From Rhodococcus qingshengii JCM 15477 (GTDB lineage Bacteria; Actinomycetota; Actinomycetes; Mycobacteriales; Mycobacteriaceae), in assembly GCF_023221595.1 (NCBI RefSeq), contig NZ_CP096567.1:434001-498000 (forward strand): 64,000 nucleotides of DNA, in the 5' to 3' direction. The notes under the pieces were generated by a model. That model was not told the DNA's origin. It worked only from the letters and a program-made list of their open reading frames with translations, and did not search any database. Shown in pieces: positions 43,065 through 51,914 of this stretch; within the stretch, counting starts at the first letter, position 1, and each line of letters begins with the position of its first letter. Made by a program: the position numbers and the translations under genes.

Positions 43065-43856
43065 TTAGCTGAAGGGCTTCACCCCCTTGCCGGTGGTGGC
43101 TTCGGTGAGGCGGAAGGAGTCGCCGTCGGTGACGACGACGTGCGCATGGTGCAGGAGCCGGTCAACGGTGGCGGTGGCCAATGTTTTGGGCATGATCTCG
43201 TCGAAGCCGGAGGGGTGCAGGTTGCTCGAGACGGCAATCGCTCGGCGTTCGTAGGCAGCGTCGACGAGGCGATAGAATCCTTCGGCGGCGTCTTCAGAGA
43301 CCGGGAGCAGACCGATGTCGTCGACGATGATCAGGTCGGAGCGGATGATCCTCGTCAGGGCTCGGGCGATGGAGTCGTCGGCACGGTGCCGGCGGACCAG
43401 GGCACCGAGGTCTTCGATGGTGAACCAAGACACCGCCAGCCCAGCTTCGACTGCGGCCTGCCCGAGTGCCTCGGTGAAGTGAGACTTGCCAGTTCCCGAA
43501 GGCCCACAGACGCAGAAACATTCACGCCGCCCGACCCACTCCAGGGTGCGGAGCGCGTCCTGGGTGGCGCGGGGAATCGACGATTTCGTTTCGTCCCAGT
43601 CGCCGAAGGTCTTGCCGGTAGGGAAACCCGCGCGTTTGCGGCGAGTGTGCAGGTTCGCCCGGTCCCGGCCGGCGGCTTCCTCAGCGAGGAGAACCCGCAC
43701 GACTTCGGCGGGGTCCCAGCGTTGGGCTTTCGCGGTCGGGATGATATCGCTCAAGGACCTGCGGATATGGGGCAGTTTCAGGCGTTTAGTCAGGTCGATC
43801 GCCTCGGCCAACGGGTCGCCGTTAGCGCTGGTAACAGTGCGCAAAGGGGTGCTCAT
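43065..43856 (-). CDS. istB: IS21 helper ATPase IstB
   Basis: 263 residues. AAA+ ATPase with Walker A CGPSGTGKSH and Walker B LIIVDDIGLL, ending in VDRLLHHAHVVVTDGDSFRL typical for IstB. It picks the target and activates IstA. Start overlaps the istA stop by one base. Confidence 0.95.
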   Translation of the reverse strand: MSTPLRTVTSANGDPLAEAIDLTKRLKLPHIRRSLSDIIPTAKAQRWDPAEVVRVLLAEEAAGRDRANLHTRRKRAGFPTGKTFGDWDETKSSIPRATQDALRTLEWVGRRECFCVCGPSGTGKSHFTEALGQAAVEAGLAVSWFTIEDLGALVRRHRADDSIARALTRIIRSDLIIVDDIGLLPVSEDAAEGFYRLVDAAYERRAIAVSSNLHPSGFDEIMPKTLATATVDRLLHHAHVVVTDGDSFRLTEATTGKGVKPFS

Positions 43857-45397
43857 CAGGCGTCATCGCTTTCATCGTCAGTAGTGGCTGGGCTGGCCGG
43901 CGCTGGTGTCTGGCCGAAGGTGGACCAGGCGGCGGTGCCCGGTTGCAGAGTGTGGTTCTCGCTGCGACGGACCGGATCAGCGTGTTCGTGGGTGACTTGG
44001 TAGTCGAGGATCGAGATCAGGTCCCGATCGGCGAACCGGCCGGTCATCGCCGCCGTCCCCAACGCTCTGTCGACTGCGTCCGGGGAGTGCAGCTTCGAAA
44101 GGTCCACGGCCTCGGCCATCTTCGCCCTGATGCGGCGCGCTCCCGCGGCGGCAGCCTCGACCAGCCAGCTGTTGGCACCCTGGCCCAACTGTAGGAAGGC
44201 GAGCTCGGCGGCGGTACGAGGCTTGGGCACCCGGTCGGCGGCGTCGCGGTCTGGGCGGGGTGGGTAGTGGTCGTTGTCGAGGACCGGTGAACCGGGTTGG
44301 CCGCGGCGGTGCCGCGCGACTTCGACTGCACCGCCATCATTGTCGACGGCGGTCACGATCAGCTCCTCACCATGGAAGCGGGCCCAGACCCGAGTGTCGA
44401 TCAACGTGTGCGGCACCGAATACCGCACCCCTTCCACCGAGATCGTCGACTCCCAGTTCACCCGCCGGGTAGTGCCGAACACCGCGGTGAACGGAGATTT
44501 CGGCAGCGGATGCAGCCGCTGCAACTCTTCGGCCAGCCGCTCGACCGGCCGCCGCCGAGTAGAGCTGTGGACGCGGGTGTTGACGTCGGTGCAGAACTGC
44601 CGGCAAGCCGACTCGAGCTCACCGAAAGAGTGATACTGCTCGCGCAGGTTCACCTCCTTCGGCAACAGGTCGGCTTTGGCGATCCGCACCGTCGCCTCAC
44701 TTCCTCCCTTCGACTCCGGATCAGCAGGTAAACACGTCCGCAGCGTCGTGCCGTAATGCCGTGCCACCTCCACGATCTCCGGATTGCGGACCGCGATCCC
44801 GGCCACGTGATCGATCGTCGCGGTCTTCTCGTTGTCGGTGAGGACATAGACCGGAACCCCGCCCAAGCGGCGGAATGTCGCATCCAAACACGCCGCCACC
44901 GTCGGCAATGTCTTGTCCCAGATCGGGATCACCACCCGAAATCGCGACCACGCCAACCATGCGCAGAACAACGTCGTCTTCCGGCCGGAAATCGTTGGCC
45001 CGTCACCGAAGTCGTACTGTAACCACAGCCCAGGTTCGGTTACCCACGGCCGATACACTCGCCGCCGACCAGCCCGAAACTGGGCCTTCGCCTCCGCGAC
45101 CGTCCGGCGCGTGGTCCGCTCACCGCCGGTGAACCCCAGCGCGACGATCCGTTCGTGGATGACATCCGCGCGGACCTTGCCCTGCGAGCGGACCACCAAC
45201 TCCTCGATCTTCGGCAGAAAGTCGTCGATCGCCCGCGCTCGATGCCGCCGGCGGTCCGGCGGCTGCCCCGCAGCGCGCATCTGCACATACCGGGCCACCG
45301 TGTGGTGATCACACCCAGCCAGCTCCGCCGCCGCCCGATAACTACCCGTGAGGTCGTACGCCTCCAAAATTTCCATGATCTCCCTGCTCGATTTCAT
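43856..45397 (-). CDS. istA: IS21 transposase IstA
   Basis: 513 residues. N-terminal helix-turn-helix (GSYRAAAELAGCDHHTVARY), then the DDE core with D in QYDFGDGPTISG, D in VYVLTDNEKTAT and E in SKGGSEATV. Frame intact, so the element may still move. Confidence 0.95.
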   Translation of the reverse strand: MKSSREIMEILEAYDLTGSYRAAAELAGCDHHTVARYVQMRAAGQPPDRRRHRARAIDDFLPKIEELVVRSQGKVRADVIHERIVALGFTGGERTTRRTVAEAKAQFRAGRRRVYRPWVTEPGLWLQYDFGDGPTISGRKTTLFCAWLAWSRFRVVIPIWDKTLPTVAACLDATFRRLGGVPVYVLTDNEKTATIDHVAGIAVRNPEIVEVARHYGTTLRTCLPADPESKGGSEATVRIAKADLLPKEVNLREQYHSFGELESACRQFCTDVNTRVHSSTRRRPVERLAEELQRLHPLPKSPFTAVFGTTRRVNWESTISVEGVRYSVPHTLIDTRVWARFHGEELIVTAVDNDGGAVEVARHRRGQPGSPVLDNDHYPPRPDRDAADRVPKPRTAAELAFLQLGQGANSWLVEAAAAGARRIRAKMAEAVDLSKLHSPDAVDRALGTAAMTGRFADRDLISILDYQVTHEHADPVRRSENHTLQPGTAAWSTFGQTPAPASPATTDDESDDA

Positions 45398-46722
45398 CCA
45401 CCCAGCGTTGCCGGGACCGAATCTGACTCACAGCAGGTGGGGAACTATCTGGCCGTACGCGGGGAGAAACCATGGCCACAAAATGCGCCATAAATGGCCG
45501 CCAGTGGGGAGCTTACGATGGCCGTCGACATTTGATACGTTCGATTCGGACGACAGTCTGTCGGGCGTCATCACGCGGAATCTCGTTGAATGGGCGGCTC
45601 AACCGCTTGGAGTTCGCGTTCCACAGACGATCACGTTGCCCGCGCAGATGACTCCAGCTGAGCTATCGGCTTCAACACCGATGCATGAGCTTTCGGACTC
45701 AACACCGATGCAACTCCTCGCGACTGCCAAGAGGCACGCGGCGGCTGGGCACCTGATGCAGGCCGAAGCGGCCTTCTCTCATGCAATTAAGGACGGGGAT
45801 CCCGAGGCATTGACGGAGTTCGCCCAGTTCATGAGGCGAACAGGGCGGCTCGAACGGGCTCTCGCGCTCAACAATCAGCTACTCGCAGATCCCGCCTTAC
45901 TGGCCAGAGGCGACGCCGAAGCGGTCGCTTATAAAACAAATTCTTTAGCCAATATGGGTGTGATTCATCGTAAGCGTGGTGAGTTGACCCAGTCCAGGGA
46001 CCTGTTGCACGAGGCCGTCGAAACTGCACGGGCAAGCGCGCAACCCATCAATCAGAAACTGTGTTACGCGCTGGACAACTACGGGTTGACCTTGTTGAAG
46101 ATCACGGAACCTGATGCAGCCATTCAACTTTTCGAAGAGGCACACAGTTTGCGTCAGGATTTTGGGTCCCCGAAAGAACTAGCGCAGTCTGCAATCAATC
46201 TCGGTCGGAGCCAAATGCGCCTTGGCGACTACGCGGCAGCGGAAGCGAGGTTCGCCGAAGCAATCGACTTTCTACGAGACGATCACGATGATCACCTGAT
46301 GGCCAACGCGTTGTCGGGTCTCGCGGAGTCGGGGCTGCGGCAAGGTGCGGCCGACGGGGCCCAGGGCCACATCGAGCAGGCACTCAAAATTAATGAACGA
46401 ATCCAGAACTCCGATGGGGTCAGCATTGCGCACGCGCTGTTTGCGCAGCTCCTGTTGCTGGAAGGCGCACCGGATGAGGCTGAGAGGCATGCGCTCGTAT
46501 CGCAGGAGAAGAGCGAGAAGTCGAACAATGCTGCCGGCCTTGGCACAGCAGCCTGGCTGCTCGCGGAGGTGGCATTCGCGAAAGGAGGGACTTCACGCGC
46601 GAGGGCGCTACTGAGGGAAGCGACTGTACACGCCAGGAAGGCTCAGAGCCCCTTGCTGGATCGGGACATCGAGCAAACCTCCGTGAAGCTCAGCGCAGCG
46701 GGGACCTAGTAGTAAATTCTCG

Positions 46723-47346
46723 TCATCGAATCGGCTTACAAGGCTTCGACTGAATCCAAGTGAGGCTCGGCCAGAATAGACAGGTCAGCCGGCCGTCGGG
46801 CAGCGTGCCGCAACCTGTGTCGATGAAGGCTCGATCGTGTTCGATCCGGGGGAGAAGGCGACGCTGAGGAGAGTGACCATAGATTGCGAATCGCTCGGTG
46901 TCCCCTGTCGTGTCGATCTCATGGGCCGGGCGTTCATGCGTTGCAACAACGCCGTCTACCACAACCTGATTGGCGAGCGAGTTCAGAAAGTCAATGTGTG
47001 TGGCGGGAACACTTTCCCGAAGCTGGGACAGTACGTCGGCTCGCGGCGCACCGACGTAGGACACAACCGTGGATGCTCCCCCGATCCGCAAGAAGCTGTC
47101 AAAACCGTCGCCCACTAGCGAGTCAAGGAAGGCTTGATCGTGATTCCCCATGATGAATGACGTAGAGATTCCCTTGGTCTGCTGCAGTCGGATCAGGAAG
47201 TCAATTACCTCACGAGAGTGCGGTCCACGGTTCACGTAGTCACCGAGGAAGACAAGGTGGGAGGTGCGAGAGCGTGCCGCTGTTACGAGTTCGTCCAGTT
47301 CTTCAATGCAACCGTGAATATCACCGATGAACCCGATCTCGTTCAT
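46723..47346 (-). CDS. PPP-family metallophosphatase
   Basis: 207 residues. Metal motifs GDIHGC, FLGDYVNRGPHS and GNHDQA are those of bacterial PPP enzymes (ApaH, PrpE, ser/thr phosphatases); ATHERPAHE and YGHSPQRR give the other ligands. The Asp-Arg-Gly motif is changed to NRG. Start overlaps the stop of the nucleotidyltransferase gene by 4 bases. Substrate could be a protein phosphate, a dinucleotide or the product of its partner. Confidence 0.88.
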   Translation of the reverse strand: MNEIGFIGDIHGCIEELDELVTAARSRTSHLVFLGDYVNRGPHSREVIDFLIRLQQTKGISTSFIMGNHDQAFLDSLVGDGFDSFLRIGGASTVVSYVGAPRADVLSQLRESVPATHIDFLNSLANQVVVDGVVATHERPAHEIDTTGDTERFAIYGHSPQRRLLPRIEHDRAFIDTGCGTLPDGRLTCLFWPSLTWIQSKPCKPIR

Positions 47347-48182
47347 AGAATTACTTTCGGAAGCTCGGCGTAAGGAAGGGATTCGTCCACGCCGAGAGCT
47401 AAGGTAGCCAGCTTCTCAAGGTCAGGATTGCTTGTCGATGAGCTAACGATGAGCGCGTGTAGGGATCCAAACGGGTTGTCGCCGGGTGCGCCTACTACCT
47501 CAATCAGGCGTTGGCGCAAATCGTCGAGGACACCGAGACTAGGAGCAGGATACTGCTCTGGATGCGACGACAGCAAGATAGTCAACTCTGGCTGATTGAA
47601 CCGCACCGCCAATTCCTCGACTGAGAAGCATGGACGCCCATCGCGTAGAGCCAGGGTGTAGATGGCCGTGCGGAGTAAGTACCGAGCGACCTGGCACAAC
47701 CCCGGCAGATAGATAGATTGCTCCTCGCGTGGCAGATCGAGAACAATTGCGAACTCGCGAATCCGTTGGAGTAACTCCTGTGGGTCGGGCGGGGTGAACG
47801 TGCTCAAGATTTCGGCCATTCGGCCTTCGGTGTCGTGCAAGGCAATCCCGTCCCTCGCCAGATGCATCCCGAAGAGGGTAGCTCGGGCATCGGCCAGTTG
47901 GGTGGGGGTGTAGGCGCTCAGGCTTAACTTGCCTTCCATTCCGGAGTCGGCCCGGAACTGTGACATAACGAGAAGGTCTAAGTCAGAAGTGGCTGATGCA
48001 TCGCCCCGCGCCCAACTGCCGTAAAGCAGTACACCAATCGCGTTTCCCTGAACTCGCGTGCAGACCTGCTCAATGAGCATGTCGTCGACCAGAAGTTCCG
48101 CGAGTTTTTTGCGGATGGCCTCAAGATCGACCGGCGATTCAGGTTCGTGCCAATCTAACTCGAATGGATCAGTATTGGTCAC
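47343..48182 (-). CDS. Nucleotidyltransferase-fold protein with helical C-terminal domain
   Basis: 279 residues from the GTG at 48182 (GGAAGGA upstream). VLLYGSWARGDASATSDLDL is the GSx(N)DxD core of minimal nucleotidyltransferases. The C-terminal half is helical and has CQVARYLLRTAIYTLALRDG, resembling HEPN/HI0074-type partner domains. Transfer of a nucleotide to a protein, RNA or small molecule is expected. Coupled to a phosphatase, it may form an add/remove pair. Confidence 0.75.
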   Translation of the reverse strand: MTNTDPFELDWHEPESPVDLEAIRKKLAELLVDDMLIEQVCTRVQGNAIGVLLYGSWARGDASATSDLDLLVMSQFRADSGMEGKLSLSAYTPTQLADARATLFGMHLARDGIALHDTEGRMAEILSTFTPPDPQELLQRIREFAIVLDLPREEQSIYLPGLCQVARYLLRTAIYTLALRDGRPCFSVEELAVRFNQPELTILLSSHPEQYPAPSLGVLDDLRQRLIEVVGAPGDNPFGSLHALIVSSSTSNPDLEKLATLALGVDESLPYAELPKVIL

Positions 48183-49174
48183 ACCTATCGTCCTTCCGTA
48201 CTGATCAGCAATGGACGATGGCCTCGGGTGCACATTGCCCGTGTATGTACCCAAGCGATAGCGCTCTGCAGCGCCATTCAATTATGCACGGCAGCCTCGG
48301 GTGGAGCGCTGCCAGTGGGACCTCATCGTGTAATGCCCACATAGACCGTCCACACCCCGCCGCAGTGGCTCTGCTGTCAAAATTCAGGTGCCATTGACAG
48401 GTTGTGCGACGGGACGGTCCAGGCGAGCCGCTCAGCGGTGTTCGACAGATCTCGCGGTGAGGCATCGACATCGATGAAGCCAGCCTGCGTCGAGCCGTCT
48501 GACGACGCTAACGACTGATGCGCAATTTGCTCTACCGCTGAGGTTTCACCTCACCGATCTACATCGCGCTGCAGTCCGGGAGCTGAAGGGCTTTCAGCTG
48601 ACCAAGCCCAAGGTTGCTGGCTGATTCCCCGCCGACTTGCAGCGTTAACTTCGGCATGTACTGCTGGCGTGTCAGACGGCGTGGACGAAGCCTTGAATGG
48701 GCGCGACCTCCGGCCTGTGTGGGCACCCCTGGCCGCAGACTTCGTGTGGGGTGCCGACGTTCCGTATGTACAACTCCCCGAAGCGAAACCCAAGCGTCGC
48801 CCGATCCAGCGTGAGTATCGACCTGCGGTGTACCGGCGGGGCGGGCGGAGAAACTGGGCAGGGAGATGCAGATGCTGTCGACACCGATCATCGATCACCG
48901 TGCAGCCGCGGATGGGCAGGTCTCGGCCGACAACGAACCCGCAGGGTGCCGGCACGGGAGGGCTCCCGATTGGCGCGCTACATACCCAACTCCGGAAGCA
49001 GAACGCCCACGCGCAGCGTGTGCTGCGGGCCGTCGAAGCAAGGAAACCTGTCGGACCGATAGGCGACGATGGCCCGTAGCGTCACAGAGACCGCCGCGAC
49101 GGTATGCCGGCGCGGCAGTGAACGGCCCAGCGTCGTCCGCAGCGGCATCACCAAACGAGAAATGGAGACACAAG
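48183..49174. other. Long stretch without a secure gene
   Basis: About 990 bases. A plus-strand frame 48669-49079 (136 codons from GTG) has good codon use in its first half (SDGVDEALNGRDLRPVWAPL, GADVPYVQLPEAKPKRRP) but turns Arg/Cys-rich after RRGG; the better-looking frame then shifts by one. It may be a broken gene. Nothing is recognised in the first 480 bases. Confidence 0.35.
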
Positions 49175-49783
49175 ATGAGCGTCGACGGATTCGTGTTCGT
49201 AGATCTCGAAACCACCGGCACCGAAGCCGAAGTCTGCGAGATCCTCGAAATCGGGTTCGCGCTGTACTCTGCCGACCTCATGCCGATCGAGCGTTTCGAG
49301 GCCCTCGCAGTCACCACCGGTACATCTGCCCTGATCGACCGACTTCACACCGATCCAGCGTTCGACGTCGTGAAGCGAATGCACACTGACAACGGGCTAT
49401 TCGCCGATCTACGTACTGAAATCGCAGCAGCCGGCGACAACGCACCGCAGGATCTGTCCGGCTTCGAATCCGATATTGTCGATCTCCTCGCGCGGTGGGG
49501 CGTCGACAGCTCGACTCCACTATGCGGCAGCTCCCACCGCATGGACCGCGAGTTCCTGGCGCGGTGGATGCCGAAGACAGACGCGTTGTTCTCCTACCGG
49601 ATTATCGACGCCTCGTCGTTCCGCGAAGCTGGCTTGCGCCTCGACCGCGAACGGACGAAATCACGTCTCGATCTCGTCGCCAAATATGGGGCACCCGCTC
49701 ACCGCGTTGTCGAGGACATGCACCACTCTGCGAACGTGCTGCGCGTATTCCATGACAGAGCCCCGATTCCCCTCGGCGCGTGA
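49175..49783 (+). CDS. DEDDh 3'-5' exonuclease, oligoribonuclease-like
   Basis: 202 residues. Exo I FVDLETTGTE, Exo II HRMDREFLARW and Exo III HRVVEDMHHSANVL (H-x4-D) make the complete DEDDh set; the Exo III form is closest to oligoribonuclease (HRALDDIRES). Longer than standard Orn in the central part. It would trim short RNA or DNA 3' ends. It is an extra copy in an accessory region, maybe linked to nucleotide-signal or defence pathways. Confidence 0.82.
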   Translation: MSVDGFVFVDLETTGTEAEVCEILEIGFALYSADLMPIERFEALAVTTGTSALIDRLHTDPAFDVVKRMHTDNGLFADLRTEIAAAGDNAPQDLSGFESDIVDLLARWGVDSSTPLCGSSHRMDREFLARWMPKTDALFSYRIIDASSFREAGLRLDRERTKSRLDLVAKYGAPAHRVVEDMHHSANVLRVFHDRAPIPLGA

Positions 49784-50141
49784 CCTGTCGGACGTCTCGA
49801 ACGGGCCGGTCACCCGAGAGCTCCGAGCTAGTCCGCGAACGCCGGCGATTGCGCGCATGAATCGCGTCGTGGAGAGTCCAGTCAAGGGTCGGTAGCGAGA
49901 CTGTCGTCCGAGTTTTGTTGATGGACAACCTGATCGAGTGACGTCGTGGGAGTACAAATGGGCCAAGTTTGGAGCCCTAAGTGGTTCGTGTTGACGACGG
50001 TTGAAAACTGGTCCTGGCCCACTTTCCGTGATGGCGCTCGCGGCACCTACCATCGCGGCCTCAACGGACGCGGTGGACCACGCAAAAACCTAACAACCCC
50101 TGCACCTGAGTTAGTGTCAGCTATGTCATGACAACGCAGTG
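49784..50141. other. Intergenic stretch, no gene recognised
   Basis: 358 bases between the exonuclease gene and an IS21 end. Lower GC than the surroundings; no frame of note. Confidence 0.5.
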
Positions 50142-50385
50142 TGTCAACGGCATCTGAATCTTGATCCCTTTCCGGCATCTGAAAGTTGACCCCTGCGTGC
50201 GGTTATGCGATCAGGTCTCGGTTTTCTGACTGGGCATCGGACGGCCGAGATCACGATCCTTGAGGCGATAGCTGTCACCTTTGAGCGAAATGACATCTGC
50301 GTGATGGACCAGCCTGTCGATCATCGCCGCGGCCACGACCTCGTCGCCGAACACCTCGCCCCATCTATCTGGGGTTGGCACTTGT
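50142..50385 (-). mobile_element. Remnant of a second IS21-type element (istB 3' end and terminus)
   Basis: Terminus TGTCAACGGCATCTGA at 50142 is followed by a related subterminal copy, TCCGGCATCTGAAAGTTGACCCC spread over 50172-50194. The minus-strand frame 50211-50385 encodes the IstB C-terminus RWGEVFGDEVVAAAMIDRL followed by VHHADVISLKGDSYRLKDRD. The rest of istB and all of istA are gone, cut off where the recombinase element begins. Its terminus differs from those of the two other IS21 elements in the window. Confidence 0.75.
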
Positions 50386-50510
50386 TCGTCTCCGTGGAAA
50401 CCCGCAGCTCGCTGGGACTTCAGCATGTTTTCGCGTTCTAGCCTTCTCAAGCTGTGAGCGGTCTATATTAGGTGCTACCTTAATCGTTCAGGTGTGAAGA
50501 AGGTGTGCTG

Positions 50511-51572
50511 ATGACCGAAGGTCTGCGGCTGATCCCGGGCAACGTCGTTCCGATAGAGTCGATCGAGTCAGATCCTGTTGTGTTCCAACGCAACTGCGTG
50601 GACGCCTTCGTCGCGTCCTGGCGAGCTCGGGGCTTCAGCCCAGTCACTATCGACAACGACATCGGGCTACTCGAGCGGACGCTGACGGCACTGGGCCGGC
50701 CGGCGTGGGAAGTCACCGCCGAGGACATCGACCGAGTCGTTGGCAGCCTCGCAGTCGCGGGCCGTGCTCCGTCGACTCGGCGGGAGTATGTGCAGATCTT
50801 CAAGGGATTCCACTGGTTCCTCCAGGTTCGCAAGGCAGCCGAGATCGAGGCCGTGTTCGGGGTGAAGCTGGTCTGCCCGGTGGATGAGTTCAACGCCTCC
50901 CGCCATGTCGGCGACGATTCGCCGGCGCTGGTGCCGCCTCCGACTCCGGAGCGCGTGCGGGAGTTCTTCGAGTTCATGAAGGCGCGCATCATCACCGCCC
51001 GAAAATATGGGCCGGCAGCTCGGGACTACGCGCTGTTCCGGACGCTCTATCATGCCGGACTGCGCTCGGAAGAGGCTGCGCTGCTCGACCTTCCGGATGT
51101 GCATTTCGATCGTGGTCCGTTCGGCAAACTTCATGTCCGCTTCGGTAAGGGCGCCAGGATGTCCGGTCCTCGGCCGCGATGGGTTCCGATGCTCGACGGT
51201 CTGGACCTGGTGCTGCGCTGGTTCCTGACCGACGTGCGGCCCAAGTTCCCGGACTCGCCGGTGTTGTTCGCCGCCGAGTCCGGCGGGCCGCTGCATCGTG
51301 GAACGATCCGCAACCGGCTGCGATATCTGATGGAGCTCGAAGGGCGCCCGCGTTCGGAGCGGTTCAGCCCGCATGCGCTGCGACGTGCGTGCGCGACCCA
51401 CAACTATGAGCGTGGCGTGGATCTGGTTGCGATCCAACAGCTTCTGGGTCACTGGACCGTCGGATCGACGATGCGGTATGTCCGGCCATCGGAGACCTTC
51501 ATCGAGGACGCGTATCGGCGCGCGGTGACCACCACCCTGGCCGAGCTCAGCGGAGAGGACGAGCGAGCGTGA
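50511..51572 (+). CDS. Tyrosine recombinase/integrase
   Basis: 353 residues. N-terminal SAM-like core-binding domain (about 25-110), then the catalytic domain with R in YHAGLRSEEAALL, H-x2-R in SPHALRRACATH, H in QQLLGHWTVGST and the nucleophile Tyr in MRYVRPS. Complete, so catalytically competent by motif. GAAGAAGG lies 8 bases before the ATG. Confidence 0.9.
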   Translation: MTEGLRLIPGNVVPIESIESDPVVFQRNCVDAFVASWRARGFSPVTIDNDIGLLERTLTALGRPAWEVTAEDIDRVVGSLAVAGRAPSTRREYVQIFKGFHWFLQVRKAAEIEAVFGVKLVCPVDEFNASRHVGDDSPALVPPPTPERVREFFEFMKARIITARKYGPAARDYALFRTLYHAGLRSEEAALLDLPDVHFDRGPFGKLHVRFGKGARMSGPRPRWVPMLDGLDLVLRWFLTDVRPKFPDSPVLFAAESGGPLHRGTIRNRLRYLMELEGRPRSERFSPHALRRACATHNYERGVDLVAIQQLLGHWTVGSTMRYVRPSETFIEDAYRRAVTTTLAELSGEDERA

Positions 51573-51886
51573 GGATCAAGTGGCGACTGCGGATGGCCGC
51601 GGCCCAACGCGAAGTGTGGACCGGGACCGAGCTGCGCAGGCTACTGGCAGACAAAGCCGGGCTGGAGATGTCGGCGGCGTCGGTGTCGGCGCTGTTCACC
51701 AAGGAACCCACCCAGATCAAGATGACGACGCTGATCGCGTTGTGCACTGCCTTGCAATGCACTCCGGACGACTTGTTCGAGATCGACACCACTCCCGTCG
51801 AGCGTCCTGCCGAGCCGCCAATCCGACCGGCGCCGACGCAGCGCCAAGCCGTCAACGCCCGCGGCCGCTCGCTGCCGCCGATGTGA
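51569..51886 (+). CDS. Small XRE/HTH_26-like DNA-binding protein
   Basis: 105 residues from a GTG that overlaps the recombinase stop. TGTELRRLLADKAGLEMSAA and KMTTLIALCTALQCTPDDLF are the helices of a Cro/C1-type domain; the tail is Pro/Arg-rich. Such proteins accompany recombinase pairs and probably act as an accessory or regulator of excision. Confidence 0.8.
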   Translation: MRIKWRLRMAAAQREVWTGTELRRLLADKAGLEMSAASVSALFTKEPTQIKMTTLIALCTALQCTPDDLFEIDTTPVERPAEPPIRPAPTQRQAVNARGRSLPPM

Positions 51887-51914
51887 CGCTTCGACCTGGA
51901 AGTCATTGCAGAAC

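Larger units (their letters stand above)
42951..45530. mobile_element. IS21-family insertion sequence, complete, 2580 bp
   Basis: Ends are TGTCAATGGCCACGAAG (42951) and, inverted, TGTCGACGGCCATCGTAAG (45530), beginning TG and ending CA as in IS21. TTTGAT occurs directly outside both ends (42945-42950 and 45531-45536), a 6-bp target duplication. Inside the left end, 42958-43042 holds four degenerate copies of GGCCA-N3-GTTCTCCCC, and related copies lie at the right end; these are the expected multiple transposase sites. Contains intact istA and istB. Confidence 0.93.
42489..46709 (+). pseudogene. DUF4062-TPR gene split by an IS21 element
   Basis: 5' part 42489-42950 encodes a DUF4062 domain (PIFLASPGNLAHERDICRKT, FMILMLGDHWGSPP, GTEEEFHRCLELLE). 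3' part 45537-46709 encodes the end of that domain and a TPR array (ANMGVIHRKRGELTQSRDLL, CYALDNYGLTLLKITEPDAA, and so on). The reading phase is the same on both sides: removing 42951-45536 restores one 544-residue frame reading SKSLLFD-TFDSDDSLSGV. DUF4062-TPR proteins are predicted signalling or defence proteins. The gene is disrupted now; the 3' frame could start internally but would lack the DUF4062 core. Confidence 0.88.

Noticed and set aside
48669..49079. 136-codon frame as a real gene
   Set aside because: Coding signal is lost after the first 60 codons and no family is recognised; described only as a possible broken gene.
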